Positions 9,931 through 22,477 of a stretch of DNA of 64,000 nt are shown in pieces. Source of the stretch: Lethocerus indicus (lineage: Eukaryota; Arthropoda; Insecta; Hemiptera; Belostomatidae); assembly GCA_019843655.1 (NCBI GenBank), contig JACDQD010000006.1, forward strand, positions 16,882,246 to 16,946,245, written 5' to 3'. The translations under genes were made by a program, and so were the position numbers. Positions within the stretch are counted from its first letter, which is position 1, and each line of letters starts with the position of its first letter. The notes under the pieces were generated by a model. That model saw only the letters and a program-made list of their open reading frames with translations, searched no databases and was not told the origin of the DNA.

Positions 9931-12900
9931 GAGCAGCCGGCCCGGCCAATACGCCACTCCCACAGTCGGACCTCCTTCCAGTGAACTGTCAAGTACTATT
10001 TAGGGAGCGTCCGGTACAATGATCTCCCTACCTGCCATCGCGCCAACGTCCGCAGTCCAACTAGGCTAAACATAACCCCGGTCGATGCCATTTACTCACT
10101 ACTGTCACTTCGTTTAAATTATAATTCGGTTATAATTGAATTTATTCGGTCCTTTCGGTATTCCTAAATATTCCATCTTGTCGTCGAACCGTATGATAAT
10201 CATGAGGACACATATATAATATCAGAAGAATGTTTACGCTCCTCACTACGAAATTTGTAGTTGTGTAGGCAAAGGCTTTACAACGATCTTATTATCATCA
10301 GATTTACAATTCTTACTACTAAGAGGTATTCGTATAATAATAGACGATTCTATTTTAGTTTGGGCGAAAGAATCTAAACGATAGACGCAAAACGATTGGG
10401 AACTAAAGGTCGTTTCAATTTATTTACGGTAATGTTCTTTTTTACATCGCGCTAAAAACGCCGTCGTGCTCAGTCAGACTTTTACAGTAAATAAAAGTCC
10501 CGACATTTATATTTATATCCTTTTAAAAGCGGCGATTTTAATTCGAAAATTACTATTGGGAATTAAATGGACCCCGATTGACGACCGACCTCCCCCCCCC
10601 ACCCAAATTGAACCTATTCGGGGCGGCTTAATTGGGTTTCGGCATTTAAAACAAATGCAGGGTGGCAAGGTAAATATATTTAAAATGGCGTCCGCGCGTT
10701 TTTACAAATAGAGCTGTGCCCCGGAGCCCGGCCTCCAATATATTTCCGGAGTCTGACTTTGAACAGAGATTAAAAAATATATCCACCGAGCCGCGATAGC
10801 GAGCAATACGGGAGGAATATTAAAACTCCTTGGCTCAGGCCCGGCCCGAGTATATCCAACATTTGCTCACGACCTAACCGTGTATCTGGTTTATGGCCGT
10901 TTTATCAAATTATATACCGCTATAAATTTCTGCGGTATTTTCTCTGATACTTTATCACATGCATTCCGTTTTTTTTACAGCCAAACCTTGAAAATCCTTG
11001 AAACCTTGAATTATGGGTCTGGTTGAATTTTAGCTAATTAAGTTAATATAATAATATTTGCCCATTTTTTACATGAAATAATAGTATACCTGAAAATACG
11101 TATGAAACTGTCACTGAGGCCTTAAACGTACCTAACTTAAACGGTACTAAATGAATCACTTTTCACTGTACTAAACCTGTGACTATGATATACGTTTTTA
11201 TTTATTTCTGTATGTGCTAATACGACATTAGCAGGATTGTAGATCTTTGGCGTAAAAATATTTTCTGGAGCTGGAAATCTAACGCGGAATATTGATGTTA
11301 GGAGCCCATTGAGGGTGTAATATAGCAAGACAAGCCTCAATTCTAAATGTCAGTGTTGCCGTTTGCCGTTCGCTGTGTCGCCAAATTGAATTTCCCTAAT
11401 TGGGGTAGGGGGGCGTCCCCAATTCGTATTTACCCCGGAGGGGTCGGGTCGACCCATCTGTTTGTTCAACCTAGCTAAACCCCAGGAGTGGCTTTCTTCC
11501 TTTGGGTCAACAGAACCGGCGGGATATGAATTACCGGAGGAGAAGGAGGTTGAGGAACGGAGGGAAGGGGTGGAGGGACGACGGAAACTCAGGAGGTGGG
11601 AAAACCGCCGAAAATTGGAATAGAATATAAAAGACGATTCGGGTGAAAAAAGATGGTTTCGGGGGTGCCCGGAAGGCGGAGAAAAAGGAAGCGGAGGCGC
11701 CGTTCATTTCCTCATTTTTAGCCCACGTTCGTTTTATCAGAAACGTTTTCAAAAGTTTTCCCGCGAGATAACGAAGTTGTTTCTGGTGCCGACGAGGAAC
11801 ATCTGCTCAACCCGGTTAATGCCAAATAGACAACAGCCGTTTGTTAACCAGATATGAGATACTACAATATAATGTACCGCGATGAGCGCTTCCTTTTATT
11901 GCCACAAAGAAATTCCCCACAGTGTTTTACTTTGCGTAAGATTAGTAGTATGAGTTTTGAAGAAACTTCAAGAGGATGAATATTTTATTTATTTTGCTAA
12001 TTATAACTCCAGCATAACATTCATTTGATACTGTGAGATATAAATCTATAGGTCTATTAACAAAAAGCAATCTTTGGAGAATCCCTGGTTTGAAATTTTT
12101 TTTGCCCGCCGATCCGTCCCTCCAACATCATCTTCCAAAAACTTGGGCTCCTTTACTTTGCCCCGCCAAACTAGACCACAATTCTGACCCAAACACAATA
12201 TTTCTTAATAAATCTATTTTTTGTGCCAAGGATGGATAGATTTTTAAATTAACCTGAAGTCAGTAAAGTAAGTATGACTCACCGTAAAGTTTGTTAAGTT
12301 AATAACAAAACAATCGTTATTTGTGTTCAGAACTTGAAGGCAGTACTCACTAATTTCATCGTATCAATCAGATTTTCAAAACAAAGATTGCAGTTATCGA
12401 TCCAGTTATGGCAACGAAAAATTCTGGTAATATTCCGAACGTTCGAGTAATATTTCTAACTTAAACTATCTTTGAATTACGATAGACTAAATGGGATCCT
12501 CGTTAGACTAAATGGGAATTATTCAATTGGGTCAACGATTATTGGCTTGTTCCGAACTCTGCCGATTTTCAACCCCAGTAATGGCAACTGCTCACCAAAA
12601 GTCTATAGCATTTCATATCAATAATTGTTCTGAATAGCGGACCGGCAAACAGTCCAACTATTGCACTGCTTACGACCTATGCACACCTATGTACTGTAGA
12701 ATAAATTTTAAGCCGATTTAATGTTTTTTTTCATTGGGGAAGGACCTATTTTGTATGTTATATGGATTGAGGATTGCATATATACGTCGATAAATATTAT
12801 TTTAGCATAGGATATTCTTTTGCTTAAACTTTCGTTCATGCCAATCAAGCGAGAACTAAAAACAAGAAAAAAACTGCCGTCAATAAGAATTGAAACTATA

Positions 12901-13556
12901 CCATTCATATCAAAACATTCTCTGAAATCAACGAGGTTAATTCAGAATTTATGCATATTTCATTGCCTTCGGTTAGCCAATTTTTCTTAAAGAGCTCAGG
13001 GCCCAAAATCTGATTGCAAGGAGGGCGCCTGTTCTCAGACAGAAACTTTCGAAAGCATCAATTATCCAAGAAGAGCAAATAGTCAGAGGCCTGTGGACTG
13101 TTCAACAAGTTATTTTGACCACCAACATCCCGCGAGGGACCGCCCGAAAACCATTATCGTTGATTATAACCCCAATTGTAATCGATGGCCATTAAGGACG
13201 GCCGTATTTAATTGATTCACCGACGGAAATGTCGCCCAAATGCACAACTTCTCCAAAACCCGGGATTTATGCTCCCGGCGGAGCCCTCTGTTGGGAGCAA
13301 ACGGCCCTGGAGTTTCACTCCCCATTGAAACAGAATCGCCGATGCCGAGCGAAATTCCAAAACAAATATTGTTATTCATGTTTAAGCTTGTAATATTATA
13401 TCAGCGATGGAACGGAGTCGGTTTGAAAATATTTGTGTTACAATTATTGCGGCTACTGCACTCGGGAATACGTAAACTAATCGACGCATAATTTAATCCT
13501 TTTGAATGAGAAACCAAAACTTTACCCAGGACCGAAATGCAAGACCTCCGAATAAT

Positions 13557-13576
13557 ACTGGCAAGCTCTTGCCAGT
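13557..13576. repeat. Perfect 9-bp hairpin
   Basis: ACTGGCAAG and CTTGCCAGT are exactly complementary with a 2-nt spacer. Pairing does not extend outward. No neighbouring gene gives it a role. Confidence 0.75.
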
Positions 13577-13788
13577 TGGTGCTATCATGTGACTATTATA
13601 GAAAGGAATATTAATACAGTATAAGAACTTGAATGAATATGTATGCATACAACCAAATTTTTGGCGAAAACATTGCCTACAATGTAGACCTATATTCGTT
13701 CACCTAATAATCATTTTACCGGCAGCCCGTCTTTGGCAACCTTTAAACTCATTGCTAATATTACCACCCGCGCTATTCTCCATGTCCA

Positions 13789-13853
13789 CGCTTGCTGGTT
13801 TGGGTCCAATGGGTTTAAACCCGTTTCGGCTGTCCGCCAAATCTGTAAGCAGG
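13789..13853 (+). mobile_element. Foldback/MITE family copy 3, heavily degenerate arm
   Basis: The words CTTGCTGGTTTGG, CCCGTTTCGGCTGTCCGCC and ATCTGTAAGCAGG align in order and spacing with CTCGCTGGTTTGG, CCGGTTTCGGCTGCTCGCC and CTTCAGTAGCGG of the intact copies. It contains the perfect palindrome GGGTTTAAACCC (13811-13822), which the other copies lack. Only one arm is present. The divergence suggests it is the oldest copy in the window. Confidence 0.6.
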
Positions 13854-14657
13854 TGGAAGTTACACTGTACTGGTTTGGGAGATATCTCAAAGTACATTTA
13901 ATTAAATGCGACTGAATACTGTGCTTGAAACACAATATTATTAATGTATGTAATCAGAGACTTTGCCACATATAGTCGTCACATCTATCGTCTGTATTTA
14001 TGTATATATAAATCTATTTATTTATGTATATATAATTCATTAATGAAAAAAAATAAAATAGAGACGCCTTATTATTATTAATAATCATTACTTTTATATC
14101 TTCCGGATGGCGGATTTTCCGAAAATCGTTAATTTCATATATCTGTACTGTCAGAAGTGATTCAGTATCTACACGGTGATGATTTAGCCTCTGATTTAGA
14201 GTAGTGTGTAATTCAGGACCTGTGTGTGTGCACCTTGAAGGAGGAAGAAGAGCCCCGCGACCCAAGCTACCAGCTCCCATCTCCCGGCTCCCCAGCTTCC
14301 CACTCTCGGATGTCAACAGATGTTTGCCCCACAACCCGCTTTATAAATTGCTTATGAATATGGATCAACTTGCGAGCTCTCCGCAAACAATTAACGGTAC
14401 AAAACATATGCAAATATCATCCCACCGACCCGCACCAAGGGCTCTGGGTCGGGGAGGGGTATTTCGCCGACCCTTCCGAATTTGTTTACCGTTCATTTAA
14501 CCCTTTGGTTCAGACAACATTTGACGGCAAATTTTATAAGAAATTAAACACCTCTTCAATTATTACAAACAATACAATGGAATGTTCTTTAATTATACAG
14601 TCAGTTTTGAATGTTTTGTAAGCATAAATAATGAAAAAGAGTATTTTTTCTATACTC

Positions 14658-14671
14658 TATATATATATATA
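14658..14671. repeat. (TA)7 microsatellite
   Basis: A short perfect TA run in AT-rich DNA. Confidence 0.8.
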
Positions 14672-16980
14672 GGCAACGAAATATTCCGAAGTAAAACTGT
14701 CGCCCAATATTAGTCCTTCCTTTTAGTTACGACACTAAACTGAAGGCTTAACAAAGTCAATAATTCGTTGTAATTATTTTGAATTACGGAACTGCGTCAA
14801 TATTCCAGTGTTTTATTTATGTTTATAGAGGTTTTATAGGAATATTGGGATCGATATTTCAAGATAATATCGAAAACATATTAAAGAATCAGTTGGTATA
14901 TCAGACTGCAACGAGGAAAAAATAAAGTTTCATTAATAGGGTAATTTATTCTATTTTATAAATAGAGTCGCCACTATCGGTTTTATTCAAATGGCCAGGA
15001 AATTAATGGTTTAAGAATCCAATATAACTTGCTCCTGGAAGATAATACGAATTTTCCGTTTTCTGTCAAATAACTCGTTCCGTTTTCCTGATTTACGAGA
15101 TCATGGCATGGTAATCATTTATTGAACAATCGGTTCAAATAAGATTGGCTCTTAATCACCAGAACCTAAATAGCTCGCTAAGCATTGAAACCTTTATCCA
15201 CTCATCCTGCTATAGCTCCTAGATGTAGTTTATTATAATTTAATATTATCGAGAAGAGATAGAGGTATTTATTTTATAAGATTTCATACCTGGTGGACAT
15301 AGATATGCGCTTGTAAAAAAAATCTAAATTAATTCGTTTTATAAAGAAATGTATGTATATTTTACAAGATGTTTTTAAGCAGAAAATTGTAGCTTTATTG
15401 AGGGTTTTCAATCATATTACGAAATTCATATAAAATCAAATTATTTCGAGCAACAAGGCTTACATTTACAGTTTGAAATTATTATTTTAAACTTGGTACT
15501 GGGATAGACGTTTTTCCAGGCCTGCCGGGCAACTGAATTTTGAATTTTCTTCCTCCAGGGACTTCTCGTTAACAACTTATTTATATTTACTCCAATAACG
15601 ATTCGTTATACCCGGAGAATTTCCCCCACAAAGAGTTTTCCACGTTATCCGCTGGTACTCAGTGGGCGATATGTATCCACTGAACATGTGTTTTAATTAA
15701 TAGAGTGGAGATAAACTGGAGCTGTTTAAAATGTGAGTAGAGAGATGTCTATAAGAAAGGAGAATACATCTGAGATACTGAGTAACTATTCGATTGTTTT
15801 TTTTATCTTGCTTCATAATTTAAATTATGACTATGACAGAATTAAGTGTGAAGCACTCATACTGTACTATTCCTAACAAGTGTCATTAGAATTCAGAATT
15901 CTGTTGGGTGCTGGCACGCCAGGAGTGGTAGTCAGTTTAACCATCTGCTCGAATTCACGTTCAAGTCACTATAGTTTCTTACGTGTATAACGTATATTTT
16001 CCTACCGTTGATGAGATATTTTAGTTTCTATATTTACGTGAACTATACCACGGATATTGAGGGGTGGAGGGGGTGGCAGGGGGTTGCTGACGCCGGTTTA
16101 TCGGGTATTCATTAATGGACGGGGGAGTAGCGTGGGTATGCATAATTTAGGAAATGTCGGGCGGTAGGCCGGCGGTCCGGGACCTCGTACACGTACAATT
16201 AGGCCGGGCCAAACCGCAATTTAACATGTGACGTCAACCGCCGCCAATGTAACACCCCAATCCTACCAGCCAAATATCTTTCTTCTGCTAAACTTTGAGC
16301 TTTCAGCTAGGATAAGTAAAATTAAATCTTCAATTAAACGTTAAAACTGTGTATTTAACCTAGGGTACTATAAAAGAACGGATGGTGCAACAAATGCATT
16401 ATAAATCTAGATATTATCTGTAATATATATTCATATTTATTTATTTCTGTGAGTGTTGATGTTAAATGTGTTGATGAAAATTTAATCCGATGTTTTCACC
16501 ATTTTTAGTCGTCTAAATTCTATTTTAGTTTTATATACTATGAATCGTGTTTCACCTGCTTGATTTATTTATTTCTAATTGGGATATGAAAGAAAATTCA
16601 TTCTTCCGCGCGAATTCTCAGGTGCAACTTTTAGGTTTTCCAATTATACCTAGGGACGAACCTTTAAATAAAGGAGCGGTGCATCTCTTGTAATATCGTG
16701 CGGTTGTGTAATGAAGTATAGTGATCGAAATGAACGTCGATTGCTACGTTCAATAATATTATGAAAGAATGTGTTCTGGGAATGAAAAAAGCAGACGATA
16801 AGTAAAGCAAAGCATGCTCCTTCTATTTAGATTGGTCCTGCAAAAACTGGCATCCTAGTTAGTAACCCCATTTCCCCGTAACGACTCTGGCTAATTGCAA
16901 ACCTTTCTGCGGAAAATCGCGCCTGGGGCGGTCATTGCATTGGCCTTAAACCGTGTATTATTCTGCCTCTCTGTCAGTTT

Positions 16981-17000
16981 CTCTCTCTCTCGCTCTCTCT
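16981..17000. repeat. (CT)n microsatellite, interrupted
   Basis: A CT run with a single CG interruption; on the other strand it reads as GAGAG, the core word bound by GAGA-type factors in insects. Confidence 0.85.
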
Positions 17001-17490
17001 GTATTTCGCGGGTCATAAAAAAGGAATCAACGGTATGAAATACGCGTGAGTACAACATGACAATTCAGCAAGAACAGTAACATCTGGGGCGGCGATATTG
17101 AGAATTTGGCATTTTGCTCTATCAAGCTGTACTACTTTAAAACAGAGTAAACGAAATATACACTCAAACAACTGAAATGTCATCCGCTGCTGCAATTTTC
17201 TGTCCCCACCCGCCTCTTTCGTCTTAAACTAAACCAGTTTCAATTAAATTCATAGAGAACAAACAAATAAACCAAATAGGAAAAAAAGAGCAGTCCATAT
17301 TGGGACTGTAATAAACATTCACGTTCTTGAGAATGGAAATGAAGGCAATTAGAATTAGTTTGTCCTTGAATAATTATGGCTTCTGATAGAGCAAATAATT
17401 TCATTTTACCACGTCCTACTTTATTCTTTCAAACGACACAGTTCTAATAATTTAAAAAAACTTTAAATAAAAATTAACAGATATAGATTA

Positions 17491-18126
17491 ACTAGCGCCC
17501 CCCTGAGTGTGGTGCGGAAATGTACTTAACTAAAGTTCGTTGGGTACACTTGCTCCAATAAACCAGCGCCCCTTGAGGGTGGTGCGGAAATGTACTTAAC
17601 TAAAGTTCGTTGGGTACACTTGCTCCAATAAACCAGCGCCCCTTGAGGGTGGTGCGGAAATGTACTTAACTAAAGTTCGTCGGGTTCACTTGTACGGATA
17701 AACTAGCGCCCCTTGAGGGTGGTGCGGAAATGTACTTAACTAAAGTTCGTTGGGTCCAATTGCACCGATAAACTAGCGCCCCACTGAGGGTGGTACGGAA
17801 ATGTACTTAACTAAAGTTCGTTGGGTCACTTGCACCGATAAACTAGCGCCCCTTGAGGGTGGTGCGGAAATGTACTTAACTAAAGTTCGTTGGGTTCACT
17901 TGTACCGATAAACTAGCGCCCCTTGAGGGTGGTGCGGAAATGTACTTAACTAAAGTTCGTTGGGTCCACTTGCACCGATAAACTAGCGCCCCCCTGAGGG
18001 TGGTACGGAAATGTACTTAACTAACGTTCGTTGGGTCACTTGCACCGATAAACTAGCGCCCCTTGAGGGTGGTGCGGAAATGTACTTAACTAAAGTTCGT
18101 TGGGTTCACTTGCACCGATTAACTAG
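17491..18126. repeat. 70-bp tandem satellite array, 9 units
   Basis: Nine head-to-tail units begin at 17491, 17562, 17632, 17702, 17772, 17842, 17912, 17982 and 18052. Each carries ACTAGCGCC, GAGGGTGGTGCGGAAATG, TACTTAACTAAAGTTCG and an ACTTGCACCGATAA-like end. The first unit is 71 bp and the rest are 70 bp. Seventy is not a multiple of three and each unit contains stops, so the array is not a coding repeat. Two units (17772 and 17982) share GGTACGG, one extra base in the C tract and one missing base after TGGGT. Both array edges carry GATTAACTAG, so the flanking copies of the boundary word may mark the ends of the amplified segment. Confidence 0.95.
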
Positions 18127-21100
18127 ATTACTAAAAATAAACTTTTTTCAATACATTTTGGATCAACAGGATAACTTTAATAATTTTAAATACACAATAC
18201 CAGATAGTTTACTAATGATTTTTATTTTTATTTAAAGACCAATTCATTTTAATATGAAATGTGTGAATCTCACTTCTCCACTTCGAAACTCGACAAGATA
18301 CGAAAGTTTTTTTTAAATGCCCATTTTCACTTTGCCCCATAGAGGGACAAGAATCTGTTCTAAGAACTATTCAAGAGTTCTATATCCGTCACAAGCACAT
18401 TGTCCCTTTGTATCGGGATATATATGGTACATGGAGGACGGAGGTTGCTTCCGAAAACTCATTTGTTGTGGGCACAATTTTCAGCTTAATTAAACCTATT
18501 AATCCCAGCTGACTCTGTCCCAGGCTCAACTGTGTCAAGTACTTAACTTTATTACGACCGGCATTAAATATTGCTCTTAACAATCATAATTCTCGGTCAA
18601 TTAATTATAAAAGCCAGGGCTGGTTTGAAAGAGTGCAGTTTTCTGTTGGCAATCATTGATGGAAACTTCCTGTTTTCCTTTTCTTCGACTTTTCTCAAAA
18701 TATATAACACTTAAGTTTTAAATTGCTACTTACCAACCAATCTCAACCGTGTACAATAAACAGATATAATATTTAATTTATTTAACTGCTCCCTGGCCCC
18801 TCTGCGTCCTCCATAGCGTGGTGGAAGAATCATGGCCATAAAATAGTGTAGGGAGATGTAGAATGGAAACTACATACTCTATATGGAAGAAACGTGTATA
18901 ACGCATTTTGGCTTTAAAAGATTACAGGAAAAGAACTACTTGGATGAAAAAATAGTAAAACTTCCTGACCCCCTCCCCCTCCCTCTCAAAATGTAAACAA
19001 TTACAGTTGCCATTTAATGCATTTAATAGAAATGAGGCAATGTTCCCCTGATATTGTATTATAAATTCCTATATGCGATACTATTTGGACCCTGCAACAG
19101 AAAGGATTTTTTTGAATTCCTTATTTTTCTTTCAGGTTTAATTATTGGTATATACATTATTTACAGCCGCATCTGGCTTATTTCTCTATTCGGCATAGAC
19201 ACTTGGTCATAAAGTTACACTTGTTATCCCGATAACATTTAATTAGAAATTGGATAATTTAGAAACGGTTCTCTTCAGCAACTATATAATCACAAGCTGT
19301 ACGTAAAGTCCTTTCGAGTGTTATCAGAAATGTAAATTATATTTCATACATAATCATTATCAATCGACGACTGAACGTCATTTTTACTTTGTTGGCATTG
19401 AACCAATCGAGTACAAGTGTAGAGGGAACCCCACCAGGAGTCCGATGGGGAAGCGCCCTCCGCCCACAACCCATTTCTCCATTATCGAAATCTTCGCGGC
19501 CATTATTCACACCAAACATTTATATAAAACGGTAAAACTCGGTTTATCTGAGTTATCAGAAATATTATAAATCACCCCTGAATGTAAAACGCTGGAAAAT
19601 GTATTTGTACCGAGTGTAGTATATTATAAATATCTAATGTTGTCACACAATATTTTTTCCTGCCTTCGTGCATATAGGTGTTTCACGTATACGAAGAGGA
19701 ACTATTTGAAAATTTAATTTTCTGTTCAATTCTAAAGACGACAATATTTCATTTCAAATGAATTGAAAGATAAGGGTTTAGTATGAAATAGTTAATTAAA
19801 CGCCGATTGGTTTCGCAGTGCCTTGTTTCACAATGTTAGCACACAATCCGGTAATATCATTCCAGGTCATATTTTGCAAGAAATTAAACCATTTTGAATG
19901 AGAATAATCATTGTATACATATCGGAGGATAACCAAGACCATACCCACCGGCAAATTGTGAGAGTATAGACAGAATAACAAAAGAACTGTGGTATTCAGA
20001 GCTTTACTCGGTAATCGAAAAACCGTAACCGAATCAAAGGAAAATTTAATTTTAGGTATTATAATAGCTTCTAAATGATTATAATGATAAAATTCAGGTA
20101 GTAGTGCAGGTAAAAATCTGTGCTATATGTGCCAATGACCGATAATCCATCGGTGGATGAAAAAATTTTGGTGAACTTCAACGAAGTCCATTAGAAGACC
20201 GACTAACCTTTTAGCCGTGCCTCTCTCCACACGGCTGATATCTGAAATCTGCCAGGAGATTAACCCTACTAAAGGCTTAAAGCCAGGTACCAGCCTCAGT
20301 TTCAAGAGGGGAGGGCTTTTTTTAAATTTTTTTCACAATTTTTAATAAAAGTCCTGCCAATAAAACGAAATTCCGTCACCATTCTATATATTGACTTCTT
20401 TGTTTACATTCTTTTTTCATTACCGCGTTTCATTACGTGTATCACTTTTACTATTATTTGGAAACTTTAGTATATCAGGCCTATAATTTTATTGGCCCTT
20501 CAGAAATTATTACTAAATTTCTCGAAAGGAGGTGCAATCCTTAATCGACTTTGTAGTATTCATCTTGTCCGATTTATCTGCGTGGCCATTTATCGGTCAT
20601 CGAACTGCAACTACACTGAAAAAGATTACTATCTAACAGTAGCGGGGGTAGCATAAGGGATATTTTAGACATTTGTGTTTAAGCAGGCTTTGCAATGTAA
20701 GAGCGGTAGCCGAACATTTAAGGGATTATTAGCTTAGATAAGCGCTGTATTTATCGTTAAGAGGATTTCCTCGCTCACGATTTAATGTTTCGCTCTCAAT
20801 ATATTGCCCGGGTCCTAATTAATTTTGTCTTAAATGAAACGAATTTAGTCCTCCCACTAAAAGGGTGGGGCAATGTGGAAGACTAATGTTTTTTAAGCGT
20901 TTGAGATTTGTTGCCGAGGTTTCCCTTTAGCGGATGCGATAACTACAAGATGTGTACACTCGGCTCCGAAAATTGCTTTCGAAATTACATCGCGAGACTT
21001 GTCGGACCTCTTTGAAAGAAGCCTGATTGAAGACCACAAAGGCGGAGTAGGCTGTTCTAATCGAAAATTACTTTCTGGCGACTCGGGTTTTTGGAAAAAA

Positions 21101-22378
21101 AAATTGTAAAATACATAATACTGACAGTAAACCCTTTTTTACTTATTTTTTAATGTCAAAGAGCTTTTAAATATGATGAACATCCTTTAATACATTTACT
21201 TCCGTTTCAGGTTTTCCCCAATATATTTCAATGACAATTTAAATTTATAGAACCATTACTATCTCAGTTTTATGGTACTACAGATGAATATCCTCTTTCA
21301 AATGTCATAGTTTATCCAAAATTTTAAGAGAAATGCTTTGTTTAAAAATTATGAAATCATTATAATTTCATCCGTAACTATTACCCCCAAAAAATTGTTT
21401 GGCTTAATAATAAGAGCCTAAAATAATAGACGAAACCTGGTTGTGGGGTGCCGCAAAGACGGATGTGCCCGTCTGAACTGCTGGTAAAATGTTAATTGAA
21501 TGTGGCGTTGGTGAGGTTGGTTGGTGGGGGCCCTGAGGATTAGTTCAAGGGTGGGATTGTAACGTTGTTATTACTTGTAATTTAGGCCGCACAATTAGGA
21601 CGACTCGAGCGTGAATTAGTCGCGACACTTGGCTCACCTACATACCCCCCTAGTGGACCCGTCTCAAACCAACGCCCCAAATCTAGAACAGCCCCACAAT
21701 AACAATAACCGTTTCATCTCTTCCTACTGATGATGATTCTTAAACAACCGGGGATTTGGTGAAAGTGTGGGATATCATCGAAGAAATAATATTCACGCAA
21801 GAAAAAAAATCAAACAATTTTTGAAGAATCGACTCAGAAACACGAAATTAAATATAATTTCCTAATTTCCAAAATTTCGAATAAATATATGGATATATAT
21901 TTCCATATATGTAAATGTACGTTTTTATACATGTATATTTTTTATAGTACTTTTATAGTGGGATATAACAAAATGCATTACTAATGCCGATCTTATTTTT
22001 GCTGTAGTACGTCACTCAGAAGTATGGCATTCAGAGAAAAAAAGACTATTCATTAAACGTTTTTTGCTAAAAGAATATTTGGCATACTAACCCAGCCATT
22101 TTCTCTACTCTCTTCTGGGTTATTTGTGTTTTGAGTGTTATTGTGTTCCTTCTGTCCCTTTTTTTGTCTCTATATCACCTCTGTTTGCTTGTAAGCCTTG
22201 AATAATTTATATTAATTTAATAGTAGCCTCATTAACTCTACTATAACGGAATGATTCCGTTAGGAACCAAAACTCAATTAAATTAATTTAGAGTCTCAAT
22301 AAATTATAGGAATTGTGTACGATTAGATGGTGAAAAGGCCACAAATGTTAAGCGATTAATCTCCAACTCCCCCCCCAG
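18127..22378. other. AT-rich non-coding stretch with GC islands
   Basis: GC-balanced islands lie near 19400-19500, 20750-21060 and 21420-21700. The 20750-21060 island holds a hairpin made of TTAGTCCTCCCAC and GTGGAAGACTAA (about 20846-20887). An AT-rich inverted repeat with 9-bp arms is at 21885-21910. No exon was accepted here, but the stretch ends in a polypyrimidine tract and AG that starts the candidate exon at 22379. Confidence 0.55.
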
Positions 22379-22477
22379 CGCTCTGGGCATTGGTCACATC
22401 CCTTTAAGTTTCCTGTTTTCCTGGGAGTTTCCCGTGGAGAAAAATCCAATAACGTTCCAAGACAAATAATCCCCGAG
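22379..22477 (+). CDS. Candidate internal exon, 33 codons, phase 0-0
   Basis: A pyrimidine tract ending in CCCCCCCAG (to 22378) precedes the segment, and CCCGAG/GTAAGT, a near-consensus donor, follows it. The 99 nt are exactly 33 codons and open in the frame that starts at the first base (RSGHWSHPFK... to ...PRQIIPE). A second frame is open almost to the end, so openness alone is weak. I do not recognise the peptide. The phase does not fit direct joining to the phase-1 exon at 3994: joined that way, the frame hits a stop after eight complete codons. It could belong to another transcript, be part of a non-coding RNA, or be a chance pairing of splice sites. Confidence 0.22.

Larger units (their letters stand above)
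9603..13788. other. Non-coding stretch with several GC-rich islands
   Basis: Islands lie at about 9740-10080, 10560-10870 and 11380-11720, separated by AT-rich DNA. The first holds the imperfect hairpin at 9887-9930 and the third is purine-rich on the plus strand. A 13-bp word AGACTAAATGGGA is repeated at 12484-12496 and 12505-12517, a 21-bp tandem duplication. A perfect 9-bp-arm hairpin is at 13557-13576. No exon with a believable protein was seen. Confidence 0.55.
13854..17490. other. AT-rich non-coding stretch
   Basis: No gene is supported. It contains short TA and CT microsatellites (14658-14671 and 16981-17000) and GC-balanced islands near 14220-14480, 16050-16260 and 16860-16960. Open frames are short and both strands are equally open, as expected by chance. 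Confidence 0.6.

Noticed and set aside
18011..18235. Open frame inside the satellite with a repeated peptide
   Set aside because: The repeat unit is 70 bp, not a multiple of three, so the frame cannot persist through the array.
20876..20888. miR-7-like string TGGAAGACTAATG
   Set aside because: It diverges from miR-7 after ten bases, and the expected downstream arm is missing; the local hairpin instead pairs it with an upstream segment.
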